A stretch of DNA of 64,000 nucleotides, from the NCBI RefSeq assembly GCF_000987775.1, contig NZ_LAHO01000010.1:62001-126000 (forward strand), read 5' to 3'. The position numbers and the translations under genes were made by a program. The notes below the pieces were generated by a model, which saw nothing but the letters and a program-made list of their open reading frames with translations, ran no database searches and was not told the origin of the DNA. The first letter of the stretch is position 1, and each line of letters starts with the position of its first letter. Source of the stretch: Arsukibacterium ikkense (GTDB lineage Bacteria > Pseudomonadota > Gammaproteobacteria > Enterobacterales > Alteromonadaceae). Shown in pieces: positions 45,301 through 52,988 of the stretch.

Positions 45301-45488
45301 AGCTGAAGTGGCAGTTGCTGCTCGTTAACCGCCCGGTAAGCCCGCACTACTCCCGCTACCGAACACTCATCCGTAATAGCCAGTGCCTGATATCCCAGCG
45401 CGGCGGCCTGGGTCACCAGCTCCTGCGGACTCGAGGCCCCTTGCAGAAAACTAAAATAGCTTTGGCAAAACAGTTCAGCGTAATCCAT
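42372..45488 (-). CDS. dnaE2: Error-prone DNA polymerase III alpha (ImuC/DnaE2)
   Basis: A 1038-residue C-family polymerase. The PHP domain opens YAELFCQSYFSFLQGASSP, and the palm includes PDIDVDFEHERREEV with the catalytic Asp pair. A helix-hairpin-helix region and an OB-fold (VRISGLVTLRQRPGTAAGV) are at the C-terminus. It is slightly shorter than replicative DnaE and has the DnaE2 layout, and it extends past lesions during SOS. GGGGGT precedes the ATG. It is the last gene of the imuA-imuB-dnaE2 cassette, starting 16 bases after imuB. Confidence 0.96.
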   Translation of the reverse strand: MDYAELFCQSYFSFLQGASSPQELVTQAAALGYQALAITDECSVAGVVRAYRAVNEQQLPLQLIVGSVFMLDKLQLVLLCPTKAAYSELGRVITNARRRSSKGDYQLTEWDLMSVSHCFMLWLPSGDQESDQYWAQWLQKYHAGRLWLAMRRQLSHNEQHFIDYCQQLAGQYQLTQVSCGAVLMHRPERLALQHCVSAIRAGKPLRELGRELLSNAERALRPLPKLAKLFPQSWLNESSAIAARCNFNLSELKYQYPAELVPAGQSASSYLRQLVAQGSKIRFADGVPPRVQALIDKELALISELKYEYFFLTIYDLVQFAQQRHILYQGRGSAANSVVCYCLQITAVDPRQIQVLFERFLSKERQEPPDIDVDFEHERREEVIQYLYQKYGRERAALVATVISYRFKSALRDVGKALGLPVSQLDFLIKNIQRRNPASSWQQQLGTLGLDSNSQTSRQLVQLVDELRGFPRHLSQHVGGFVISEGPLYELVPVENAAMADRTVIQWDKDDLETLQLLKVDVLALGMLTAIRKCFKLVQQHYQRSLSIAGINALGDDQAVYQLIQKADTVGLFQIESRAQMSMLPRLKPACYYDLVVQIAIVRPGPIQGDMVHPYLKRRNGLEPVSYPSAAVEQVLSRTLGVPIFQEQVIALAMVAAGFSGGEADQLRRAMASWQKTGELLQFKDKLINGMQSRGYQLEFAERIYQQICGFGEYGFPESHSASFAVLAYVSAWLKHYYPAAFYTALLNSLPMGFYSPSQLLQDAKRHQVVVLPVCVNGSQWDYTLQPQPQPYAIRLGLRQVKGLSAAGAALLLQHRPLAGYKELQQLRQAGLNSCDLQALASANALAAISGDRYNSRWQLLDKQQSLPLFSNQQTEDVSTVAAVAEQPAHYQSALLPAPSEMDEVLEDYAATGLSLQQHPLALLRLAGKLPRSTTVAGLSAVRHKSPVRISGLVTLRQRPGTAAGVTFISLEDETGTANVVVWLATAQAQQQAFLTAQILQVDGILEREGEVTHVIAGRLTDLSSELTAFVSKSRDFH

Positions 45489-45504
45489 AGCTTACCCCCG
45501 GCAC

Positions 45505-46923
45505 TTAGCTAAACCAGCCATGTACAAACCATTGCTGGCTGGCAGTACGAAACAACCATAACCACTGGCCCTGCCGGTTGCGGCCAATATAGTAATCGCG
45601 CTGTGCCCCCAGCTGCCAGCCATCGGGGCACAAGCGTTCCGGCCCCTGGCTGATGGTGACAGCTTCAGTTAATGGTTGCGGTTTAGGCAGTAAAAATGCC
45701 GGGCGCAGCGCTAAGGCCGCCAGCCCGGCCTGGCCTTTTACTACATAGCCTTTCACCAGTGGCAGGCTGCGCTGGCTGGCCTGTTCCGGTAAATGTTGGT
45801 TTTGTAAAGTTAAACCACTTACCGCTGCGCGGCCTAAACGCGCTTGCAATAAGGATAGTAACTGCAAGGCTGACATACTGGCCTGCTGCTGCGCAAACAG
45901 CCCCTCAGTGGGCCGCTGCTGGCCGGCAAAACGGTTTACATCTAACTGCAAGCCATACACCGGCTCGGGCAACGTCAGGTTTTGCAATTGCAGCTGACAC
46001 AACTGCAGCCAGGCCGCCGCTTTATACTCGCCCTGGGCTGAGCCAATACACAACTGCAATTTGGGATTATCCCGGAAAAACAAAGTCAGCAACAATTGAT
46101 GACACTGACAGCTAGCCCGGCTGAGCTGCTGCTCAAGCTGCTGTAATAATTTCACCAGGGGCCTTGCCAGCACAGCACTATCGCTGATGTCATACAACAG
46201 CTCAAGGTAGCGGCTAAAGCCGGATTCTGGCTGCACATATTCCAATGCATGGTAATAATCGCCGCGCAGCCGGCCCAGATAACTGAGCAGCTGGCTGTCA
46301 AAGCGTCGCGCCAGCTCAGCCGGCGGCAACGCCAACAACTGGCCCAGAGTATGAATACCCAGCCGGGCCATTTGCTGCTGTAGTGGCGCTGTTAGCTCAG
46401 TAGCAGTCAGCGGGCTGGCATGAAGCGCGGCACTTAATCGCTTAGCATCGTTAGTGATTAAAGCCGCCTGTTGATACGCCAGACATTTAGCGGCATAAGG
46501 GGTGGCACCGCAGCTGTACTGGTAGCGATAAGCCAGCTCGTGCAGTTTTGCACTTAGCGCCTGCCAGTAAGGGGCAAGGCCGCTATACAGCTGCAGCATG
46601 CCATCCAGCCGTAAAATCAGCCCGGCTGGCGGGTCAAGCGCAATATCACCGCTTAACTGGTATAACTGCTGGGCTGCGCTGTTCAGGACTTTAAGTTGTT
46701 GCTCACTCTGATACGGCAGTAACTGCAAATCCGGACATAGCGCCGCTGCGCTGGCCAGGCCCATTTGCAGTTTCAGGCCGGCATTGATAGCGGACTGATT
46801 TAACTGCAATAGCTGGTGCTGCTGGTCAACCACAGCAATAGCTAAATTCTGGCTATTTTCAGCTGATAGCTGCAGGTTATCCAGCTGCAGCGACGGAAAA
46901 TGCAAATACAAAAACAGCGCCAT
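45505..46923 (-). CDS. imuB: Inactive Y-family polymerase ImuB
   Basis: A 472-residue Y-family polymerase-like protein that acts as a hub between the sliding clamp, ImuA and DnaE2. It starts MALFLYLHFPSLQLDN. The Asp/Glu metal ligands of active Y-family polymerases are absent from the N-terminal palm, as expected for ImuB. Helix-hairpin-helix wording (LGIHTLGQLLALPPAELARRF) is in the middle. Twelve codons precede the ATG at 46923 in frame, but this start lies one base after the imuA stop and is the natural coupled start. Confidence 0.94.
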   Translation of the reverse strand: MALFLYLHFPSLQLDNLQLSAENSQNLAIAVVDQQHQLLQLNQSAINAGLKLQMGLASAAALCPDLQLLPYQSEQQLKVLNSAAQQLYQLSGDIALDPPAGLILRLDGMLQLYSGLAPYWQALSAKLHELAYRYQYSCGATPYAAKCLAYQQAALITNDAKRLSAALHASPLTATELTAPLQQQMARLGIHTLGQLLALPPAELARRFDSQLLSYLGRLRGDYYHALEYVQPESGFSRYLELLYDISDSAVLARPLVKLLQQLEQQLSRASCQCHQLLLTLFFRDNPKLQLCIGSAQGEYKAAAWLQLCQLQLQNLTLPEPVYGLQLDVNRFAGQQRPTEGLFAQQQASMSALQLLSLLQARLGRAAVSGLTLQNQHLPEQASQRSLPLVKGYVVKGQAGLAALALRPAFLLPKPQPLTEAVTISQGPERLCPDGWQLGAQRDYYIGRNRQGQWLWLFRTASQQWFVHGWFS

Positions 46924-46924
46924 C

Positions 46925-47653
46925 TTAGCTTGCCTGGCGCATGGGTTCTGCAGGCGCATCAGCTAAACACAATGCCGGCCAGCGGCTTTGCATATTCAGC
47001 CGAATGGGTGCTGCCGGCCAGCAGCCTTTACGCTTAAGTACCGTTAACTGCAGCCCCTGTGGATCCGGCTGTAAACTGATACTTAAATTAACCGGTAAGC
47101 TGAGGGTCTGGCTGGGCTTTCTAAACAATATCATGCTGGCTGCGCCCTGCTCTGCTGCCAGTTGCAGGCGCCGGGCCTGCGCTAAACTAATCGCCGCAGG
47201 CCAGATCAGCACAGTGGCGCAACAGCCACTTTGCAGACACTGCTCCGCAGCCCACAAGGCTTCTTGCTTAGCGTTTAGTTTTTTAGCCGCTTTGGTATGG
47301 CGGCCAGCCGGTTTAGGCGGGCTAATAGGTTGGCCGGGGGTAATAATCAGCAGCTGGCTCAGATCCAGCCCGGCACCGGCCAGCATATCGGCGCTAAGCT
47401 CAGCCGGCGGCGCAATAAACACCAGTAAACGCTGCGATTGTTGCTGTTGCTGCCGTAAATAAGGTAATAACAGGCGCAGTTCGCCAATGCCGGCTGCCGT
47501 TTGAATATCAATCAGGCCACTGGCAGGCAAGCCGCCGCCTAACTGCTGATCCAGCTCAGGAAAACCCGAGCTGACCGCCTGATAAGCCAGTTGCTGACTA
47601 TCGCCATGCCATAGCAGCTGACGCCGGGCAAGTTGCTCTAATAATGCTGACAT
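46925..47653 (-). CDS. imuA: Translesion synthesis protein ImuA
   Basis: A 242-residue RecA/SulA-like protein. It begins MSALLEQLARRQLLWHGDSQ, then SGFPELDQQLGGGLPASGLID, the usual ImuA start with a Walker-A-like loop that has lost the lysine. It is part of the SOS mutasome with ImuB and DnaE2. The ATG at 47653 is preferred over one six codons earlier, which would lie directly against the LexA box. A consensus LexA site is located 18 bases upstream. Confidence 0.92.
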   Translation of the reverse strand: MSALLEQLARRQLLWHGDSQQLAYQAVSSGFPELDQQLGGGLPASGLIDIQTAAGIGELRLLLPYLRQQQQQSQRLLVFIAPPAELSADMLAGAGLDLSQLLIITPGQPISPPKPAGRHTKAAKKLNAKQEALWAAEQCLQSGCCATVLIWPAAISLAQARRLQLAAEQGAASMILFRKPSQTLSLPVNLSISLQPDPQGLQLTVLKRKGCWPAAPIRLNMQSRWPALCLADAPAEPMRQAS

Positions 47654-47670
47654 AAACCACCAGAAAAGCA

Positions 47671-47686
47671 CTGTACATATAAACAG
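47671..47686. promoter_or_regulatory. LexA (SOS) box upstream of imuA
   Basis: CTGTACATATAAACAG fits the gammaproteobacterial LexA consensus CTGT-N8-ACAG perfectly. It lies 18 bases before the imuA start, so the whole imuA-imuB-dnaE2 operon should be induced by DNA damage. Confidence 0.92.
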
Positions 47687-47809
47687 TATATATTATCGAA
47701 AGCAGGATGCAAGTAGCGGCTGTGATGGCTGAATTAAACCATTACAGTTAAGGTGGCATTAAGCCCCAGCTGTTATAAAGGGTGTTATATCACTCAAAGG
47801 TAAGTATTT

Positions 47810-48121
47810 ATGAAAGTTTTCATGTTAGTGCTTTGCAGCTCAACCTTACTGTTTAGTCAGTTGGCAATGGCCAAGCCAGACCAGGAAAAAAGCTTACCAC
47901 CTGGCTTAGAGAAAAAGCTGGAAAGAGGTCAGCCTTTGCCACCCGGTTGGCAGAAAAAGCTGGCACCTGGCCAGTTTTTGGCAGAAGATTACTATCGGCA
48001 TGCCAGGATTATTAAGCAGCCTAATGCTGAGGGTATTATCAGTGTACAGATTGAAGATACTATTATTGAGTTATTTGAAAACACTCGCGAAATTGTACGT
48101 GTTATGAATAGCAGCCGTTAA
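47810..48121 (+). CDS. CigR-like / RcnB-type exported small protein
   Basis: A 103-residue protein with a signal peptide (MKVFMLVLCSSTLLFSQLAMA-K). Tandem LPPGLEKKLERG and LPPGWQKKLAPG motifs follow, the hallmark of the anti-virulence regulator CigR/RcnB-like family. The mature C-terminal part has YYRHARIIKQP and VQIEDTIIELFENTREIV. Function outside Salmonella is unknown. Its stop overlaps the converging rlmC stop. Confidence 0.85.
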   Translation: MKVFMLVLCSSTLLFSQLAMAKPDQEKSLPPGLEKKLERGQPLPPGWQKKLAPGQFLAEDYYRHARIIKQPNAEGIISVQIEDTIIELFENTREIVRVMNSSR

Positions 48122-49263
48122 GCATTTCTTTTCAGCAGCGTTAACACTTCATAGTGGCTGCTATGGGCGAACATATCAAACAGCTGCACTTTAACTAATT
48201 TGTATTGCTTAAGCCTGGCTAAATCTTGTGCCAGGCTTGCTGCATTACAACTGGAATATAGCAGCCAGGCCGGCGCCAGCCGCTCGATATCCTGGCAAAG
48301 CGCCTGCCCCAAACCGCGTCGTGGCGGGTTAACCACCAGTAAATCGGGCGCTGTAGCCGCTGCACTGGCAAAAGCACTGGCATCCAGGGCCTGAAAACTA
48401 ACATTCGCCAAACCCAACTCAGCTGCCGAACGCTGTGCGCTGTTAATAGCCGCTGGCGCTATTTCTATACCTACTAAACGTTGGCCGGGTTGAACCAGAT
48501 GCAAGCCAAAGCCACCCACCCCACAAAATAAATCCCAGATCTGGCTAAAAGCACCCTGCTGTTGTTGAATAGCCATTGCCCAACGGGCTGCGGTTTGATA
48601 CAACCTGGCCGCCAATACCGGCTGGGTTTGAAAAAAACTTTGTGGCTGCAAATACAAAGGCACCTGATTCAGCTGCTCTGCCAATACGTTTTGGCTCGTT
48701 AAGATAATTTCTTCAGCACCTTCCAGAATTGCCGCTGCCGCCGGCTGTAAATTGACTGAACACAGCTCCAGTTCAGGCAATTGCTGCAATAGCCAGGGCA
48801 AATGCTTGCTTATTGACGCCAGACAATTTTTCGAGCGCAGCACAAAGCGCAGCATAAAACGGCCACTGTGCAGGCTTTGGCTCAGCAAAATATACTTTAG
48901 CTCACCGCGGCGGTTGGCAATATCGTAGGGCGTAAGCCTGGCGCGGCTGATCATGGCTTTACACAGCGCGAATACCGGCGCAAAGCTGGCCGGATATAAC
49001 GGGCAATCGGCTAAATCGATCTGCTCGCCTTGTGGGTTGATAATCCCCAGCACCGGCACGTCAACACTGCCCAGCACCACCATCTTCGCTTTATAACGAA
49101 ACCCCTGCTCTTCACTTGCCTGCGGCGCTAACAGTTCAACCGGCGAAAACGGTGCCATTAACAGCGTCAGTTGTTGCTGTTTTAGCTGCAATTGCTGAGT
49201 ATAGGGCTTATCCAGCCAGTGACAAGACTGACAACGCCCAGCCTGAAAATGCGGACAGTACAT
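48118..49263 (-). CDS. rlmC: 23S rRNA (uracil-747-C5)-methyltransferase
   Basis: A 381-residue methyltransferase. It begins MYCPHFQAGRCQSCHWL, whose Cys cluster binds an iron-sulfur centre as in E. coli RlmC. The SAM-binding region is WDLFCGVGGFGLHL with VGIEIAP, and then NPPRRGLGQALC. The nucleophile Cys is in LLYSSCNAASLA. The length is typical. Its ATG follows the ENPP gene stop with two bases between, as TAAGGATG, so the two genes are probably coupled. Confidence 0.95.
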   Translation of the reverse strand: MYCPHFQAGRCQSCHWLDKPYTQQLQLKQQQLTLLMAPFSPVELLAPQASEEQGFRYKAKMVVLGSVDVPVLGIINPQGEQIDLADCPLYPASFAPVFALCKAMISRARLTPYDIANRRGELKYILLSQSLHSGRFMLRFVLRSKNCLASISKHLPWLLQQLPELELCSVNLQPAAAAILEGAEEIILTSQNVLAEQLNQVPLYLQPQSFFQTQPVLAARLYQTAARWAMAIQQQQGAFSQIWDLFCGVGGFGLHLVQPGQRLVGIEIAPAAINSAQRSAAELGLANVSFQALDASAFASAAATAPDLLVVNPPRRGLGQALCQDIERLAPAWLLYSSCNAASLAQDLARLKQYKLVKVQLFDMFAHSSHYEVLTLLKRNA

Positions 49264-49265
49264 CC

Positions 49266-50546
49266 TTAGTTGCCAGACTCTTTTAACAATAACGGTACTA
49301 TACTGGCATCACCGTCATTGTCCGCTGGTGTTAAGCCCAGTACAGCAGTCATTACATTGTAAATATCAACCATGCTTAAGCGCTCCAGCTGCTGCCGCTG
49401 TTTAAACGCCGGGCCATGGGCAATCAGCATGCCCTGCATCAGCAATTCTTCATTGTCATAACCATGGCTGCCCCGGGCGCGTAAAAAACTCGGATCATTC
49501 ATCGCTTCAGGTAAAAAGCTTTGCCGGACAAAAATCCACGGTTGCTCTGCCAGTAAAATAATCGGCGCTATGCGCCGGTGCTGCTGATAATGAAAGCGCG
49601 CCGGCAGTTCACTTTTACGATATAACCGCACCTGCTCTGGCACCGAAGCCGCCAGTTGCTGGTATAAGGCTTCTTTTTGGCCTTCTTTGGGGAAAATACT
49701 GACTATCTCCCGCGAATATCGAACATTCTGGGCTAAGTTGGCACTAAACAGGCTGTCCAGCACAATATGCTTTCGTTGATCTACCTCTGCCATGCCGTGA
49801 TCTGAGCTGATAATCAGGTTAACCTGGTCAAACAACCCCAGCTCAGTTAACTCTGCCACTAAATAAGCCAGTTCGTTGTCAACATGCTCCAGCGCTTCCG
49901 CCACCTCTTTTGAAGCCGGGCCATACATATGGCCGGCTGAATCGACATCACTAAAATATAAGGTAATAAGCTGCGGCCGTTCGCCCTGGGGTAATTGCAA
50001 CCAGTTTAGCACTGTGTCTACCCGCTGCCGGTTGGGGGTGTCGTGCTGGTACTTAAACCAGTAACTTGGCCTTGTGCCCTTTATTTCTGCCTCTGAACCC
50101 GGAAAAAAATAGGTCGCGGCAGTAACACCCTGCAACTCAGCAGTGATCCAGATAGGCTCGCCTTGCCACCAGCGGCCATTACCGACTTCTTCGGGCATAC
50201 TCATCGCAAAGCGTGCATCCCACTTAGGGTCATACATGCTGTTGTCGGTAATACCGTGCTTTTGTGGATGTAAGCCGGTCACTAAGGAGTAGTGATTGGG
50301 AAAGGTTTTACTTGGAAACACCGGTTGCAGCTGTTTAACATGCACCCCTTGCTTAGCCAGGTTACTTAAAAATGGCGCCTGGTGCAGCTCCAGATAGTCG
50401 TAACGCATACCATCAATCGAAATGATGATTAAGGTTGGGGCTAACTTCTCACTAACCTGAGCAGAGCTGCTGGCCCATACCCTGGCCGGGAACAGAGTAA
50501 ATACCAGCACTGCCGGCAAAAGTAGCAGCTTAAATATTGAATTCAT
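49266..50546 (-). CDS. Exported nucleotide pyrophosphatase/phosphodiesterase (ENPP type)
   Basis: A 426-residue alkaline-phosphatase-superfamily enzyme with a signal peptide ending VWAS. The zinc site is IISIDGMRYDYL, the nucleophile Thr is in PVFPSKTFPNHYSLVTG, followed by DVDSAGHMYGP and SSDHGMAEV with further metal ligands. It cleaves phosphodiester or pyrophosphate bonds of nucleotides in the periplasm. It is upstream of rlmC with minimal spacing; the functional link is unclear. Confidence 0.92.
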   Translation of the reverse strand: MNSIFKLLLLPAVLVFTLFPARVWASSSAQVSEKLAPTLIIISIDGMRYDYLELHQAPFLSNLAKQGVHVKQLQPVFPSKTFPNHYSLVTGLHPQKHGITDNSMYDPKWDARFAMSMPEEVGNGRWWQGEPIWITAELQGVTAATYFFPGSEAEIKGTRPSYWFKYQHDTPNRQRVDTVLNWLQLPQGERPQLITLYFSDVDSAGHMYGPASKEVAEALEHVDNELAYLVAELTELGLFDQVNLIISSDHGMAEVDQRKHIVLDSLFSANLAQNVRYSREIVSIFPKEGQKEALYQQLAASVPEQVRLYRKSELPARFHYQQHRRIAPIILLAEQPWIFVRQSFLPEAMNDPSFLRARGSHGYDNEELLMQGMLIAHGPAFKQRQQLERLSMVDIYNVMTAVLGLTPADNDGDASIVPLLLKESGN

Positions 50547-50618
50547 TGTTTAGCTTCTTAAAACTCTGATTTGCCTATAGTAGCGAATTTAACGTGGTTT
50601 AACAGAAATCTTCGGCCA

Positions 50619-52976
50619 TCAGTGGACATTTAGCGTTATCTGGCTAACGCCACCTAAATCATCTACTACCCTTAGCTCAAATCGGCCGCTTTCAGCCTGC
50701 CAGAATAACGTTTCTGCTGGCGCGACAGAACCCAGGTAACGGCTGTCGGCAAACCAGTAGGCCTGCGTAACGGCTCCATCAAAACTGGCCTTAAGCGCAA
50801 TTTGCTGCTGCTCACGTTGCTCTCCCAGCAAATAGGTGAGCTGGGGCTGGGGCGAGCGGATTTGTGGCGGCTGGCGGCTTCGCAACAACTGATCAGGGCA
50901 TGGCTGTTGATAACGCGGTGGCTGCGCCAGCATAATACCGGCCTGCTGCATCGCGCGGCTTATTTCAGAGGGCCAGAATTCAAATACTTTCAGCTCAGTC
51001 ACCCCAGGCTGATGACTACAAGCGCGCAGGCCGCTGTTCAGATCAATTGGTACGGCCCGATGCACTTCGGATACTTTAATCGGCGATACTCCCGGAATAA
51101 ACCAACCTGGCTCTGTTTGCGGGCAGAATTTATTGGGTAAATCACCACTGCGGCTGCACAAGGGAACTTTTTTCAAATTTAAACTGGCCGCCGGGCTGAA
51201 TAACTGCTGCTCGGCCTGCCGGTTTTGTGGCAATAGTGACAGTAATTCAAATAATAAAGGGCCTGCAGCTGTGCGCCCCACCAGGTTGGGGTTGCTGCTG
51301 CCATCAAAATTACCCAGCCATACGGCCAGCACGTAGTCACCACTTAGCGCAATAGCCCAGGCATCACGAAACGCGTACGAGGTACCGGTTTTCCAGGCGA
51401 CCGGCTTGCTGTCTGTCAAGGTGGTCAGCAGCGCGCTTTGTACCCCGGGGTGCTGGCGCAACATATCCAGGGTTAAGAAGGCTGCTTCCGGGCTTAATAG
51501 CTGCCGGCCTTGCGGCGTTGCCGGCTCAGCTAACCACTGCCATGCTTGCCAGCTGCCACCATTGCCCAGCATCGCATATAGTTGCACCAGTTGCGCCATG
51601 CTCAGCTCCATGCCACCTAATACTAATGCCAGGCCGTAGTGGCTGGCAGGCTGACTTAGCGGCACACCGGCACCTTGCAGCCACTGATAAAAATCAGGCT
51701 GTTGCAGCCTGGCCTGCAGCTGCACCGCCGGCAGGTTACGGCTGTTGATCAAGGCGGCGGTGGCACTTATCGGCCCGACAAACTGGCGGTCGAAATTCTC
51801 CGGATTAAAACTGCCGAAGCGGCGCGGCACGTCCGTCAACAGGCTGTTGGGATGAATATGGCCTTGCTGCAGCGCCAGCGCATAAACGAAGGGCTTTAAT
51901 GCCGAACCCGGCGAGCGCGACGCCGTGACACCGTCTACCTGGCCGGCAATGGCTTCACTATTAAAATCAGCAGAGCCCAGCCAGGCCTGCACCTGCAGGG
52001 TGCTGCGTTTTATTAATAAAGCGCTGCCATTACTAAAACCCTGTGCCTGGTGGCGTTTTAAATAGCGGCTTAATTGCCGCTCAAATTGGTGTTGCACCGA
52101 TAAGGTTAAACTGGTGTAAAAACGCCCTTGCAAGTGGCCCTGCTGGCGTAACTGATTAATAAAATGTGGCGCTTGCTGAGGTAAGTCGCTGCGATTGAAA
52201 TAGCGCAAGGGCAAATCCAGCGGTAAAGCGCCGGCGGGCAAGCTCGCACCATGCTGTTGTTGCCAGATAAGGGTTAAGCGTTGGCGGGCCAGCTCTAACT
52301 GTTGCTGGCCGCTTTGGCTAAGGGGGCTGCGCTGGTTAGGGTTTTGCGGGATCACACTAAGCGCCAGCGCCTCAGGTAACGTTAGCTCGCGCGCTTCTTT
52401 ACCAAAGTAAATCAGGCTGGCAGCAGCCACACCTTCAATATTGCCACCATAGGGTGCATAGTTAAAATAGGCTTCAAGCAACTCATCTTTACTAAAATGC
52501 CGCTCCAGATACAGCGCATAACCCAGCTGCTGCAGCTTACCAGCCAGGTTGCTGGTGTTTAAACCAAAGCGCAGCCGCGCCAGTTGCATGCTGAGAGTAG
52601 AAGCGCCCTGACGGCGCCCCCTAAGCACTACCCCTTGCCATAACGCCCGGCCAACGGCATTGATATCCAGGCCAAAATGCTGATAAAAACGCCTATCTTC
52701 GTATAACAGGGTGGCTTGTTGTAAGGCGGGGGCAATGTCTGCCAGCGGCAGTTTTAAGCGATACCGCTGATCCGGTGCTAACCGTAAACTCAGCAGCTCG
52801 CCATCGCTGGCAAAATACGCACTACCTTGCTGGTAATTGGCATATAAATCAGGCTTGCCGGACAACCCCAGCAGCAAAACCGCCAGCAGTAGCAGTGCCA
52901 GCAGCGGCAATAGCAGCCAGCGCAGCAGCAATAAAAATCTGCTGCGCCAGCCCGACCAAACAGTCAGCGCCTTCAT
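50619..52976 (-). CDS. pbpC: Penicillin-binding protein 1C
   Basis: A 785-residue bifunctional peptidoglycan synthase. A membrane anchor (about residues 12-40) is followed by the glycosyltransferase 51 domain, with the catalytic Glu in YEDRRFYQHFGLD and a second in RHFSKDELLEAYFN. The transpeptidase domain has SPGSALKPF (Ser-x-x-Lys) and KTGTSYAFRDAW, and the C-terminal BiPBP_C region ends VVDDLGGVSQITL. It lies 12 bases after the macroglobulin gene, the same gene pair as in E. coli. Confidence 0.95.
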   Translation of the reverse strand: MKALTVWSGWRSRFLLLLRWLLLPLLALLLLAVLLLGLSGKPDLYANYQQGSAYFASDGELLSLRLAPDQRYRLKLPLADIAPALQQATLLYEDRRFYQHFGLDINAVGRALWQGVVLRGRRQGASTLSMQLARLRFGLNTSNLAGKLQQLGYALYLERHFSKDELLEAYFNYAPYGGNIEGVAAASLIYFGKEARELTLPEALALSVIPQNPNQRSPLSQSGQQQLELARQRLTLIWQQQHGASLPAGALPLDLPLRYFNRSDLPQQAPHFINQLRQQGHLQGRFYTSLTLSVQHQFERQLSRYLKRHQAQGFSNGSALLIKRSTLQVQAWLGSADFNSEAIAGQVDGVTASRSPGSALKPFVYALALQQGHIHPNSLLTDVPRRFGSFNPENFDRQFVGPISATAALINSRNLPAVQLQARLQQPDFYQWLQGAGVPLSQPASHYGLALVLGGMELSMAQLVQLYAMLGNGGSWQAWQWLAEPATPQGRQLLSPEAAFLTLDMLRQHPGVQSALLTTLTDSKPVAWKTGTSYAFRDAWAIALSGDYVLAVWLGNFDGSSNPNLVGRTAAGPLLFELLSLLPQNRQAEQQLFSPAASLNLKKVPLCSRSGDLPNKFCPQTEPGWFIPGVSPIKVSEVHRAVPIDLNSGLRACSHQPGVTELKVFEFWPSEISRAMQQAGIMLAQPPRYQQPCPDQLLRSRQPPQIRSPQPQLTYLLGEQREQQQIALKASFDGAVTQAYWFADSRYLGSVAPAETLFWQAESGRFELRVVDDLGGVSQITLNVH

Positions 52977-52988
52977 TCCCGGCTGGCC

